DNA of 64,000 bases from Bacillota bacterium (lineage in GTDB: Bacteria; Bacillota; Sulfobacillia; JACIYH01), in NCBI GenBank assembly GCA_030019365.1, contig JASEFA010000001.1, positions 648,953-712,952 of the forward strand. Reading direction: 5' to 3'. The translations under genes and the position numbers were made by a program. Below are positions 26,537 through 33,278 of this stretch, piece by piece. How positions within the stretch are numbered: position 1 is the stretch's first letter; the number at the start of each line of letters is the position of its first letter. The notes beneath the pieces are model-generated. The model searched no databases. It saw only the letters and a list, made by a program, of their open reading frames with translations, and was not told the DNA's origin.

Positions 26537-26694
26537 AAGCTACCCCCCGCCTCCTGCCGATTGTTCCAGCACAAATGGAATTCCTGCTCGAGCCACAAGA
26601 TGTCGCGCACAGGGCCTCTTGAAGCATGGTCCCCTGAAGCTTCCGCAGCCATTTGGCGAAGGTTATCTGCTGGTGCGGAACCGGGTCCAATCGC

Positions 26695-27654
26695 TTACCC
26701 CCCGTTCAGTCTCTGCAGTTCGTCAAGGATGCGTCTCTCTGCCATCGCAATATACTGCGGGTTGATTTCGATGCCGATGAACTTCCGACCATGCTGGGCA
26801 GCAACCAATCCAGTCGTGCCTGAGCCAAAGAAGGGATCCAGTACGTAATCCCCCGGTCCGGACCCCGCCAGGATACACGGTTCAATCAGCCGGGGCGGAA
26901 ATGTGGCAAAGTGGGCCTCCGGAAACGGTTGCGTGTTTACAGACCAAACGCTTCTCTTGTTCCGGAACCCGCCGGAACCGTTTGGCTCCCGGATAACCTC
27001 ATGGTCGTAGTAGTATCGCTCGTTCTTTGCGAAGAGAAACAGGTATTCGTGCGCAACAGTCGGACGATCCCTGACACTTTCTGGGATACAGTTGGGTTTG
27101 TACCAAATAACGTCACACCTGAGGTACCAGCCTTCCTCCTGAAGGCGGAAGGCCACCCTCCAGGGAATACCAATCAAGTCCTTGGGCTTCAAGCCCCTGG
27201 GAGTAGGAGGGCGAAAGGGTAGCCCCCGGACCACATGCCCATTATCGGTTTTCTTATCGGGAGCCCGATAGGCCCTGCCCCCGCTCGTGTAAGCATCTCC
27301 CAGGTTGAGCCACAGCGTCCCGTCATCCGCCAGAACCCTTTTCACCTTGTCGAACACCTCAACCAGGCGCTCAATGTAGTCCTCCAGGCTGTCTTCCGTA
27401 CCGATCTGCCCGTCGGCGTTGTAGTCCCGTAGGCCCCAGTAGGGCGGGGACGTTATGCAGCACCTTGCACAGCCGGCAGGCAGCGCTTCAAGCCATTCCT
27501 CAGCCTTTCCGCAGAATATGTAAGAACCGCTCAGTTCCTGAAATTCTCCCACAGGTCGCTCAAAAACCACGTGCATCTCCTCGCCTCCCAAAGGCCCTGG
27601 GAGGTTCGTAGTAGTCGTCATGGGGAAAAGCAGCTGTTCGGGATTCCTGTCCAT
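26695..27654 (-). CDS. Orphan beta-class DNA (N4-cytosine/N6-adenine) methyltransferase
   Basis: 319 residues from ATG 27654 (GGGGGGA upstream; TTG 27669 is possible). Catalytic motif [14 protein letters not shown] comes before the AdoMet motif [17 protein letters not shown], the beta-class order. A target-recognition region between them (residues about 120-230) includes [20 protein letters not shown]. No restriction endonuclease gene adjoins. Sampled stretches are about 55% GC against about 70% around it, and its codon use differs, indicating recent acquisition; it may be regulatory or phage-derived. Confidence 0.9.
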   Translation of the reverse strand: MDRNPEQLLFPMTTTTNLPGPLGGEEMHVVFERPVGEFQELSGSYIFCGKAEEWLEALPAGCARCCITSPPYWGLRDYNADGQIGTEDSLEDYIERLVEVFDKVKRVLADDGTLWLNLGDAYTSGGRAYRAPDKKTDNGHVVRGLPFRPPTPRGLKPKDLIGIPWRVAFRLQEEGWYLRCDVIWYKPNCIPESVRDRPTVAHEYLFLFAKNERYYYDHEVIREPNGSGGFRNKRSVWSVNTQPFPEAHFATFPPRLIEPCILAGSGPGDYVLDPFFGSGTTGLVAAQHGRKFIGIEINPQYIAMAERRILDELQRLNGG

Positions 27655-27723
27655 AGGAGTTCCCCCCAATCAAAGCGATACGATTCTCTGCCAGCGCGGC
27701 TATCTCCTGTCGCGAGGCTGCCA

Positions 27724-27733
27724 CATATGCTGT
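27724..27733 (+). promoter_or_regulatory. CATATnnTGT element upstream of the 27769 gene
   Basis: CATATGCTGT lies 36 bases before the ATG. It is one of four copies of a shared element in the 27.7-31.5 kb cluster; it fits the CATAnnnT -10 pattern of SigE/SigK-type sporulation promoters. Confidence 0.4.
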
Positions 27734-27768
27734 ACAGGTAAACCAACGCCATCATGGAGGTGCCACAG

Positions 27769-28107
27769 ATGTCCGAACCCAGGATCCCCGATCCCGCTTC
27801 CCTGAAGGAGGCCCTGCGCCAGGCCATCGAGAGCGGTCAGCTGGGCCAGCAACTGGAGCAACTCAAGGCCCACACCCAGATGGGACGGGCCCGCCTGGAA
27901 GAGGTAGAGTCCTCTCTGGGGTCACTGCGCGACCTGCTGGACACGGTAAGGCAGGATCTTACCGGCGAAAGCGCGCTGCAGGGCTCAACCGCAGACCTCC
28001 TGGCCGAGGTCATGCGGCAACCCGCCTTCACCCAGCTGGCCGTGGAGGTGCTCGCCAGGGTCCTGGCGGAGAAGAAAGGCGGCCCGCCCGAGACCGGTCA
28101 GGGGTAG
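27769..28107 (+). CDS. Coiled-coil protein with C-terminal cluster motif (member 1)
   Basis: 112 residues from ATG 27769, 7 bases after GGAGGTG (the in-frame ATG at 27754 has no RBS). The N-terminal and middle parts are amphipathic helix (QLEQLKAHTQMG, LEEVESSLGSLRDLLDTVRQ). The C-terminal 30 residues, LLAEVMRQPAFTQLAVEVLA and on, match the ends of the proteins at 28111-28731 and 30011-30844 (pattern L-x-x-x-V-x-x-x-x-F-x-x-L-A-x-x-x-L-A). No known family is recognised. It is convergent with member 2, with 3 bases between the stops. Confidence 0.65.
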   Translation: MSEPRIPDPASLKEALRQAIESGQLGQQLEQLKAHTQMGRARLEEVESSLGSLRDLLDTVRQDLTGESALQGSTADLLAEVMRQPAFTQLAVEVLARVLAEKKGGPPETGQG

Positions 28108-28110
28108 CCC

Positions 28111-28731
28111 CTATTTCTTGATCAGCTGGGCCAGCAACTGGGCAGCCACCTTCTGAAACTGGGGGGAAGAGATGATACCGGCCAGCGCCTCCGCCCCCGG
28201 TGCCGGCGAGGATGCGGCGGAAGCCGGCGTCGCCCGCGGCGCGGGCGGCGCGGAACCGGTCTCTGCCGCCGCTGACGGGGGAGATTCCCCGGTGTCCGCA
28301 ACGGGGCCGGGCGCGGAAGGCCCGGCCGGTAATGCCCGGGTGCGGGCCAGGGCGTGCAGGGCTTCCGCCAGCAGCATCACCTCGGCCAGTTCCTCGGCCA
28401 TGGCCTGGCAGCGGAGCTTCAGCAGCCCCAGGCAGCAGTCCAGTTCCTCCTCCCGGCTGGCGGGGAACCCCCCGCCAGCGGGATCCGCACTCTCCGCACG
28501 AGAATCCCTATTATCCGCACGGGGACGGGACAGGTGACAGCCCACATTCGGCGGGGCTGCGGGGGCACCAGACCCGGCGCCGGTGCGCACCCCCTCCTCG
28601 CGGGGGAGCAACTTCTCCAGGTGACAGATCAGATCCCGGCGCCGGGATTCCAGTTCCGCCAGCCGGGCATCCAGCTCCTCTTTCCTCCTGCGGCAGGCCT
28701 GCACGGCCTGCTCCACCCCGGCGGTCTCCAA
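28111..28731 (-). CDS. Coiled-coil protein with C-terminal cluster motif (member 2)
   Basis: 206 residues from TTG 28731, spaced from GGGAGG. Residues about 5-45 form a coiled coil (CRRRKEELDARLAELESRRR), followed by a low-complexity section, a second helix (LKLRCQAMAEELAEVMLLAE), a Pro/Ala-rich linker (about 135-180) and the shared C-terminal motif LAGIISSPQFQKVAAQLLAQ. It lies 24 bases downstream of the subtilisin gene and is probably co-transcribed with it. Function unknown; the shared motif with members 1 and 3 suggests a common docking partner. Confidence 0.65.
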   Translation of the reverse strand: METAGVEQAVQACRRRKEELDARLAELESRRRDLICHLEKLLPREEGVRTGAGSGAPAAPPNVGCHLSRPRADNRDSRAESADPAGGGFPASREEELDCCLGLLKLRCQAMAEELAEVMLLAEALHALARTRALPAGPSAPGPVADTGESPPSAAAETGSAPPAPRATPASAASSPAPGAEALAGIISSPQFQKVAAQLLAQLIKK

Positions 28732-28755
28732 CGTCCCGTCCTCCCGCCCCGGTCT

Positions 28756-29907
28756 CTACCGTTCTATGCCCACAGCGCCAGGGGCGTTCACCAGCCCCGC
28801 CCCCTGCTCGTCGGGGCCCAGCGACGGGAGCCCGGCGGCGGTCTCCTTGAGGCGACGCTCCACCTCGTCTCTGCCCAGCCGGGGCCAGCGGGAAAGGACC
28901 AGGGCCGCCGTCCCGCTCACGTGCGGTGCTGCCATGGAGGTGCCGCTCAGCTCGCGGTACCCATCTCCGTAAGTGGAGAGGATGCGGGACCCCGGCGCTG
29001 CCAGGTCCACCTCGGGACCGCGGCTGCTGTAGCGGGCCAGCGTATCGCCGGCGTCCAGGGCACTGACGGCAATCACACCCGGGTGGGTGGCGGGGTAATC
29101 TACCGAGTCAGGACGGCCGTTGTTACCCGCGGCCGCCACCAGCACCAGCCCGGCATCGAGGGCGGCTTGCAGGGCGCGGCCCAGAGCCCGGTTCTTGTTG
29201 CCCCCGAAGCTCATGTTGACCACCTGCATGCCGTGCTCGAGGCACCACTGGATGCCGGAGATGATGTTGGAGATGGCCCCCGACCCCTGGCCGTCAAAGG
29301 CCTTCACCGAGTATATTTCGGCATCCGGGGCCACGCCCACCACTCCGATCTGATTGTCGCGGGCGGCAATGATTCCCGCCACATGGGTGCCGTGACCGTT
29401 GTCATCCTGGGGAGGCTTCCCGGCATCGACCAGGTTGGTACCCCCTCTCACCGCCCCCTTCAGGTCGGGGTGACCGGCGTTGACACCCGTGTCGACGACC
29501 GCCACCTTCACCCCCCTTCCCCGGCTCTGCTCCCAGGCGCGGGGCGCTCCCACCCTCTGCACCCCCCACGGCACCGTCTGGTCCGCAGGGACGCTGGGCC
29601 TGCGCCACCAGCAGAGGATATGCATGACGCCGTCCTCTTCCACGTCCATGATCTGGGGCGACAGAGCCAGGGCACGGTAGAACTCGGAAGTCGCCCGGGG
29701 AAACTCGCACAGAGCCCCGTTTATGAGGGGCAACTCGCCGATGACTTCCCCGCCCAGGGACCTCACCAGGCCCATTCCCTGCGCCAGGGGGACGTCCTTC
29801 CAGAACGTTACGATTTTCCGCTCCCGGGGTGGAACCACCCTGCCCCGGCTCCGGGACGCCGCGGCACCCACCACGCCGAGCAGCAGCACACCAGCAATTG
29901 GCCACAC
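28756..29907 (-). CDS. Subtilisin-like serine protease (S8), membrane-anchored
   Basis: 383 residues from GTG 29907, 6 bases after GGAGGGG; an ATG at 29952 is an alternative and the longer upstream frame is spurious. An N-terminal hydrophobic anchor or signal (WPIAGVLLLGVVGAAAS) and a propeptide-like region (to about residue 110) precede the catalytic domain: Asp in VAVVDTGVN, His in NGHGTHVAGI, Asn in AAAGNN, Ser in SGTSMAAPHVSG. It acts outside or at the membrane. It lies inside the uncharacterised coiled-coil/peptide cluster and may process its products. Confidence 0.9.
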   Translation of the reverse strand: MWPIAGVLLLGVVGAAASRSRGRVVPPRERKIVTFWKDVPLAQGMGLVRSLGGEVIGELPLINGALCEFPRATSEFYRALALSPQIMDVEEDGVMHILCWWRRPSVPADQTVPWGVQRVGAPRAWEQSRGRGVKVAVVDTGVNAGHPDLKGAVRGGTNLVDAGKPPQDDNGHGTHVAGIIAARDNQIGVVGVAPDAEIYSVKAFDGQGSGAISNIISGIQWCLEHGMQVVNMSFGGNKNRALGRALQAALDAGLVLVAAAGNNGRPDSVDYPATHPGVIAVSALDAGDTLARYSSRGPEVDLAAPGSRILSTYGDGYRELSGTSMAAPHVSGTAALVLSRWPRLGRDEVERRLKETAAGLPSLGPDEQGAGLVNAPGAVGIER

Positions 29908-29927
29908 GGGGAACCCCTCCCGCGTTG

Positions 29928-29937
29928 ACAGAATATG
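29928..29937 (-). promoter_or_regulatory. CATATnnTGT element upstream of the subtilisin gene
   Basis: Minus strand CATATTCTGT, ending 20 bases before the GTG start at 29907. See the other copies at 27724, 30673 and 31546. A plus-strand relative, CATATCTATGT (29950), precedes the divergent gene at 30011. Confidence 0.4.
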
Positions 29938-30010
29938 ATGTTGCTGCCCCATATCTATGTCAGCGTCAGCAAGGGCGTGCGTTGTCCGCCCGCGCGAGGA
30001 GGTGCCGGGT

Positions 30011-30844
30011 TTGCCGGTCAGCACCGACGACTGGCAGGAAAAGCTGAGGAGACTGGAAGAGGAAATCGCCTGTAGCCGCCAGCGGCGCCTGGAACTGCGG
30101 GAGATCTTGGACCGCCTGGAGCAGCTCAAGCGCCAGGTCGACTCCCTTGCCGCCGCTCCTTCGCCACTGCGAACGGGAGAAACCGAAGGCGCACGGGAAC
30201 TGGCGACCGGCGAAGGCGTGCCGGTCCCGGCTGCCGGCGAAGGCGAAGGCGTGCCGCCGCCGGCACACGGGGAGAGCCCGGAACCGGACGGTGGTTCCGC
30301 CCCCGGGGACAACCTGCCCGGTGAGATGCCCGCGATTCCGGGGCAAGGCGGGGAGGACACCGGCGGGTGGAAAGCCAGATGGCGCCAGGCCATTCTGGAG
30401 CGCGGTCCCCAGGCACGCCTGGAACGCATGGGGGTGCTCACCGCCACGGTGGCCGGTCAGCTGGGGGCGGTAGAGGGCTCGCTGGAGACGGCCGCCCACT
30501 TCTTCGGTGCCGTGGCCTCCCGGCTGGCGACCGAAGAAGGCGGCATCCCCATCCCGGGTCACCTGGTACGGGAAGTCGTCACCTCCGAGTCTTTCCGTCT
30601 CCTGGCCGCCCGGCTGCTGGCCCGCTTCCTGCGGCAAACGGGTACCGGGTCTGCACATCCGGCAGCAAGCCCCATATTATGTAGTGAAGCCGGTCACCCG
30701 CAGGCCACATCGAGGAGAAAGGAGGTGCAGGCCGTGAAGCCACAGTCGCCCGATCCCGGGTTCTTCTGGTGGATCATCATCATCCTGCTCATCTTCCTGC
30801 TGCTGTTCTTCTTCTTCCCCCTCGGAGCAGGAGCAGGCCAGTAA
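30011..30844 (+). CDS. Coiled-coil protein with cluster motif (member 3), reading through into a hydrophobic tail
   Basis: 277 residues from TTG 30011, 7 bases after AGGAGGT. A coiled coil (WQEKLRRLEEEIACSRQRR, ILDRLEQLKRQVDSL) is followed by a Gly/Pro/Glu-rich linker, a helical section, and the shared motif HLVREVVTSESFRLLAARLL near residues 196-220. The same frame then stays open through a non-conserved stretch and ends in the very hydrophobic segment WWIIIILLIFLLLFFFFPLG. Either the protein has a C-terminal membrane anchor, or that tail is a separate gene (30734-30844) in the same frame. Confidence 0.6.
   Translation: MPVSTDDWQEKLRRLEEEIACSRQRRLELREILDRLEQLKRQVDSLAAAPSPLRTGETEGARELATGEGVPVPAAGEGEGVPPPAHGESPEPDGGSAPGDNLPGEMPAIPGQGGEDTGGWKARWRQAILERGPQARLERMGVLTATVAGQLGAVEGSLETAAHFFGAVASRLATEEGGIPIPGHLVREVVTSESFRLLAARLLARFLRQTGTGSAHPAASPILCSEAGHPQATSRRKEVQAVKPQSPDPGFFWWIIIILLIFLLLFFFFPLGAGAGQ
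30673..30684 (+). promoter_or_regulatory. CATATnnTGT element upstream of the 36-aa hydrophobic peptide
   Basis: CATATTATGTAG lies 50 bases before GTG 30734, inside the member-3 reading frame. It is identical over 12 bases to the minus-strand copy at 31546-31535. CACA lies 15 bases upstream, near SigK -35 spacing. Confidence 0.42.
30734..30844 (+). CDS. 36-residue hydrophobic peptide (possible internal gene)
   Basis: GTG 30734 lies 8 bases after a perfect AAGGAGGT RBS. The peptide begins KPQSPDPGFFWW and continues as one long Ile/Leu/Phe membrane helix, ending GAGAGQ. It is in frame with the upstream coiled-coil gene, so the same residues may also be made as that protein's tail. The strong RBS and the upstream CATATTATGT element favour separate expression. 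It resembles the two minus-strand peptides nearby only in size and hydrophobicity. Confidence 0.55.
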   Translation: MKPQSPDPGFFWWIIIILLIFLLLFFFFPLGAGAGQ

Positions 30845-30864
30845 GGCAGGGCAAACCCACCGCT

Positions 30865-30893
30865 GAACCGGGGGGCAGGTAGCCCCCCGGTTC
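30865..30893. terminator. Perfect 12-bp hairpin between convergent small genes
   Basis: GAACCGGGGGGC and GCCCCCCGGTTC pair perfectly around a 5-base loop, 21 bases after the plus-strand peptide stop. It could act in both directions. There is no strong T-run. Confidence 0.6.
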
Positions 30894-30901
30894 GCCCTGT
30901 T

Positions 30902-30964
30902 GCGAAGGCGGAGGCATGCCTTGCTAAGGCGGAGCGCGATCTCACGAAGGCGGAGGCGCAGGCG
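30902..30964. repeat. Three tandem 21-bp units at the end of a peptide gene
   Basis: (G/T)AAGGCGGAG recurs at 30904, 30925 and 30946, exactly 21 bases apart. The right-hand copy is the 3' end of the 35-aa peptide gene, including its stop region. Confidence 0.7.
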
Positions 30965-31049
30965 GCGGAGCGGGAACGAAGAACAGGGGTAGCAGGATGA
31001 GGAGGAACGCCAGGATCATTACCACGACGAGCAGCCAGTCAATTTGCAA
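30942..31049 (-). CDS. 35-residue single-helix membrane peptide with Pro-rich tail
   Basis: TTG 31049 follows GAAGGAGGTGCCCGCCTC, a strong RBS at 8-base spacing. The sequence is MQIDWLLVVVMILAFLLILL followed by PLFFVPAP and a PPPAPPPS tail: one transmembrane helix plus a short Pro-rich end. It is probably co-transcribed with the 30-aa peptide and the two-TM protein upstream. Function unknown. Confidence 0.55.
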   Translation of the reverse strand: MQIDWLLVVVMILAFLLILLPLFFVPAPPPAPPPS

Positions 31050-31126
31050 GAGGCGGGCACCTCCTTCCGCCCTCCAACAAGTAGGGGGCAGCCCTTCGCC
31101 GCCCCCTACCCGGGTCCCGGGCTCCC

Positions 31127-31219
31127 CTAGAAGATGATCCAGAGGAGAATGATGATGGGCAGGAAGATGATGAACAGCAGCCACCAGACCAGCCCGGTGG
31201 TGTTCATCCCCTTCTTCAC
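31127..31219 (-). CDS. 30-residue single-helix membrane peptide
   Basis: GTG 31219 overlaps the stop of the two-TM gene by 4 bases (GTGA) and follows AGGAGGTGAGGC. The peptide is MKKGMNTTGLVWW followed by a membrane helix (LLFIIFLPIIILLWIIF). The overlap and RBS argue that it is translated. Like the plus-strand peptide at 30734 it has a WW pair at the helix start. Function unknown. Confidence 0.6.
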   Translation of the reverse strand: MKKGMNTTGLVWWLLFIIFLPIIILLWIIF

Positions 31220-31515
31220 GACGCCTCACCTCCTCTCAGGGCATCCAGTGCCGCCAACAGCAAACGCGCATGGAGGGGCAGGAACAGAGCGGCCACGCCC
31301 AGGGCAGCAAGCACAATGAGTGCCTCTACCCGGGCCCGGGTGTACCGGCCAGGCTCCTGGAGGGGCCGCTCGGGGGCAATTACCTGCCTGCCCAGCGGAT
31401 AGAGAGGAATCATGGCACTCAGTACGAAGAGCATGGAGCCGTGCAGCCTTACCAGGTACTCGGTTTCCACCAGGAGACTGCGAACCTGCTGACTTGCCTG
31501 GCTCACAGCGGTCAT
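31216..31515 (-). CDS. Small two-TM membrane protein
   Basis: 99 residues from ATG 31515 (RBS AGGAAGG). There are two hydrophobic helices (MLFVLSAMIPLYPLG near 28-45, and ALIVLAALGVAALFLPLHARL near 65-87) and an amphipathic N-terminus. It is first in a three-gene string with the two tiny peptides and has a CATATTATGT element upstream. Unrecognised family. Confidence 0.6.
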   Translation of the reverse strand: MTAVSQASQQVRSLLVETEYLVRLHGSMLFVLSAMIPLYPLGRQVIAPERPLQEPGRYTRARVEALIVLAALGVAALFLPLHARLLLAALDALRGGEAS

Positions 31516-31534
31516 CCTTCCTGCCGGTTACTCG

Positions 31535-31546
31535 CTACATAATATG
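31535..31546 (-). promoter_or_regulatory. CATATnnTGT element upstream of the two-TM gene
   Basis: Minus strand CATATTATGTAG, ending 19 bases before the ATG at 31515. It is identical to the element at 30673. TACC lies 17 bases upstream, close to SigK -35 geometry. Confidence 0.42.
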
Positions 31547-31621
31547 CCGGACCGTCCGACCAGGGTACCACGGTTTCCCATGGCACGGTAACGCCCGTCC
31601 CCGCATATCAAGGGTAGGGGG

Positions 31622-33235
31622 ATGAGGATGGAGGGCGGGTCGCGCTGGCGCCGGGCATGGCATAGGATGAGGGCGTTCCTGGCCAGGGCGGCACTGCTGC
31701 CCCTGGCTCCCCTGCTGGGGTGGGGCCCTTTCACGCACATCGAGGTTGCCCGCCTGGCCTGGCGCAAGGTACGGACATGCCCGGACCTGGCGGCCAACGA
31801 CCTGGCCGAGCGCCTGCAGGGCCACGAAGAGACCTTCGCCCGCGCCTCCGCCTCGGCCGACGCCATTTCCGCCCACCACGTGCTCAGGCGCTGCCCCCTC
31901 TATGACTACATGCACAACTGGATACCGGACAACGCCCACGGCCTGCCGCGATTCGGATACGCCCTGGTGCAGCAGTGTCTGCACGGTCCCCCGGCCGACC
32001 TGGCCGTGGCATGCGGGTGGCTGGCCCACCAGATGGCGGACTGGTGGGCCCACTACGCCCCCATCGCCCGGGACGGCACCCCGGCGGGCAACGCCGGCAA
32101 TCCCGGACTTTTCTCCGGATATGCCAACTCGTTCCGGGTGATCGGTACGGACTTCTACCCGGAAATCCTCGAACACTACCGGGTGCTCGACCACGCCCTG
32201 CTGGAGCTGCTCTACGACCTCCTGGTGCTCTACCAGCCCGAGGGCGACAGCCTGCGAGGCGAGCGCCCGGCTCTCTTCGCCCCCGAAGGGGAGAACCCCC
32301 TCACCCGCACCTCCGAACGCTGGGCGGCCCGGTTGCCCCGCGTCCCGCCTGCTGTGCTGGGGGAGATGGTGGAGGAATTCGGCCTGGTGATGCAAGGGCT
32401 GGTCACCCTATACTCCCTGCTACGCCCCTTCCGGCCGGTGCTTGGGGAGCGCGTCGATCGCCTCATCTCCTTCCGCCAGGTGGGGGCGTCCTACCTGGAA
32501 CGCTGCGCCGACAAGATCGTGCAGGGGGTGTTCGGGGTCAGCGGGGAGGAAATCGCCCAGTGGGCCTCCCCGGACGTGCTCGCCCCAAAAACCGAACCAC
32601 CTTACGCCGTCCGTATCTGGCCCATCCCCCGGGGACTGTATCCCGGGACTCCCCTGCTGGAGCTGGCCGGCTGGCTGGGCAACCTGCAAAGCGAGGTGGA
32701 CACCTCTTTCCTGCCCCGTCTCGTCGAGCTGGCAAGAGGAGAGCCCGCCGGACCTCGCACCCTGGGCCTGGCCTTCCTCCTGGGCCTGACCACCGTTCCA
32801 TCGACCACCGCCTCACCTGAGGAAGACCGCCTGCCGGCGTGGCTGTATCGCCTGATGCCGCCTGCCATTTCTCTGGCAGGGGTATCGCCCCCCCGGGTCG
32901 AGGCCGGGCTGGTCGAAGCCATCAGGGCACGGGAACTGGTAGTAACGTTCGTTCCCGCGGCCCGGACGGACGAGGACCCCACCGATGGCTCCAAGGCCCT
33001 GGACCCCACCAGCCTGCAGCTAGTCTTCAACGGATACGATATGGACCTGTATCCGGAATACTTCCGGGTGGAAAAGCACTTCCACGAGGGCAAGATCGTC
33101 TGGCATTGCCGCCTGCTGCAAGCGGTCGAGGAAGGCTATCACCAGGTGTGGGCGACCGGCCGGGATCGTTCCGGTATCGCCACCCTGCCCTTCCATTACG
33201 TGGTGGATCTCAGTGCGCGGCCCCCGTCGCCATGA
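31622..33235 (+). CDS. Zinc-dependent phospholipase C-like protein
   Basis: 537 residues (ATG 31622, or ATG 31628 with better RBS spacing). Motifs of the Zn-dependent PLC/S1-P1 nuclease helical fold are present: an N-terminal WGPFTHIEVARLAW, AISAHHVLR, LYDYMHNWIPDNAHG and GWLAHQMADWWAHYAPIARD, supplying His/Asp ligands. A hydrophobic N-terminal stretch (AFLARAALLPLAPLLG) may be a signal. The last 110 residues are a beta-rich domain (SLQLVFNGYDMDLYPEYFRV). It may hydrolyse phospholipid outside the cell; the substrate is not proven. Confidence 0.7.
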   Translation: MRMEGGSRWRRAWHRMRAFLARAALLPLAPLLGWGPFTHIEVARLAWRKVRTCPDLAANDLAERLQGHEETFARASASADAISAHHVLRRCPLYDYMHNWIPDNAHGLPRFGYALVQQCLHGPPADLAVACGWLAHQMADWWAHYAPIARDGTPAGNAGNPGLFSGYANSFRVIGTDFYPEILEHYRVLDHALLELLYDLLVLYQPEGDSLRGERPALFAPEGENPLTRTSERWAARLPRVPPAVLGEMVEEFGLVMQGLVTLYSLLRPFRPVLGERVDRLISFRQVGASYLERCADKIVQGVFGVSGEEIAQWASPDVLAPKTEPPYAVRIWPIPRGLYPGTPLLELAGWLGNLQSEVDTSFLPRLVELARGEPAGPRTLGLAFLLGLTTVPSTTASPEEDRLPAWLYRLMPPAISLAGVSPPRVEAGLVEAIRARELVVTFVPAARTDEDPTDGSKALDPTSLQLVFNGYDMDLYPEYFRVEKHFHEGKIVWHCRLLQAVEEGYHQVWATGRDRSGIATLPFHYVVDLSARPPSP

Positions 33236-33278
33236 GACAGGAGGACTTCCGCCGGGGAACGCCGGTTGCCGCAGATGC

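Noticed and set aside
26537-26694. Restriction-enzyme remnant beside the methyltransferase
   Set aside because: No frame in this 158-base gap shows a recognisable motif.
30942-31229. A 95-residue minus-strand protein beginning MRRREEGDEHHRAG
   Set aside because: Its first 60 codons lie out of frame over the 30-aa peptide gene; the TTG at 31049 with a strong RBS starts the real 35-aa peptide.
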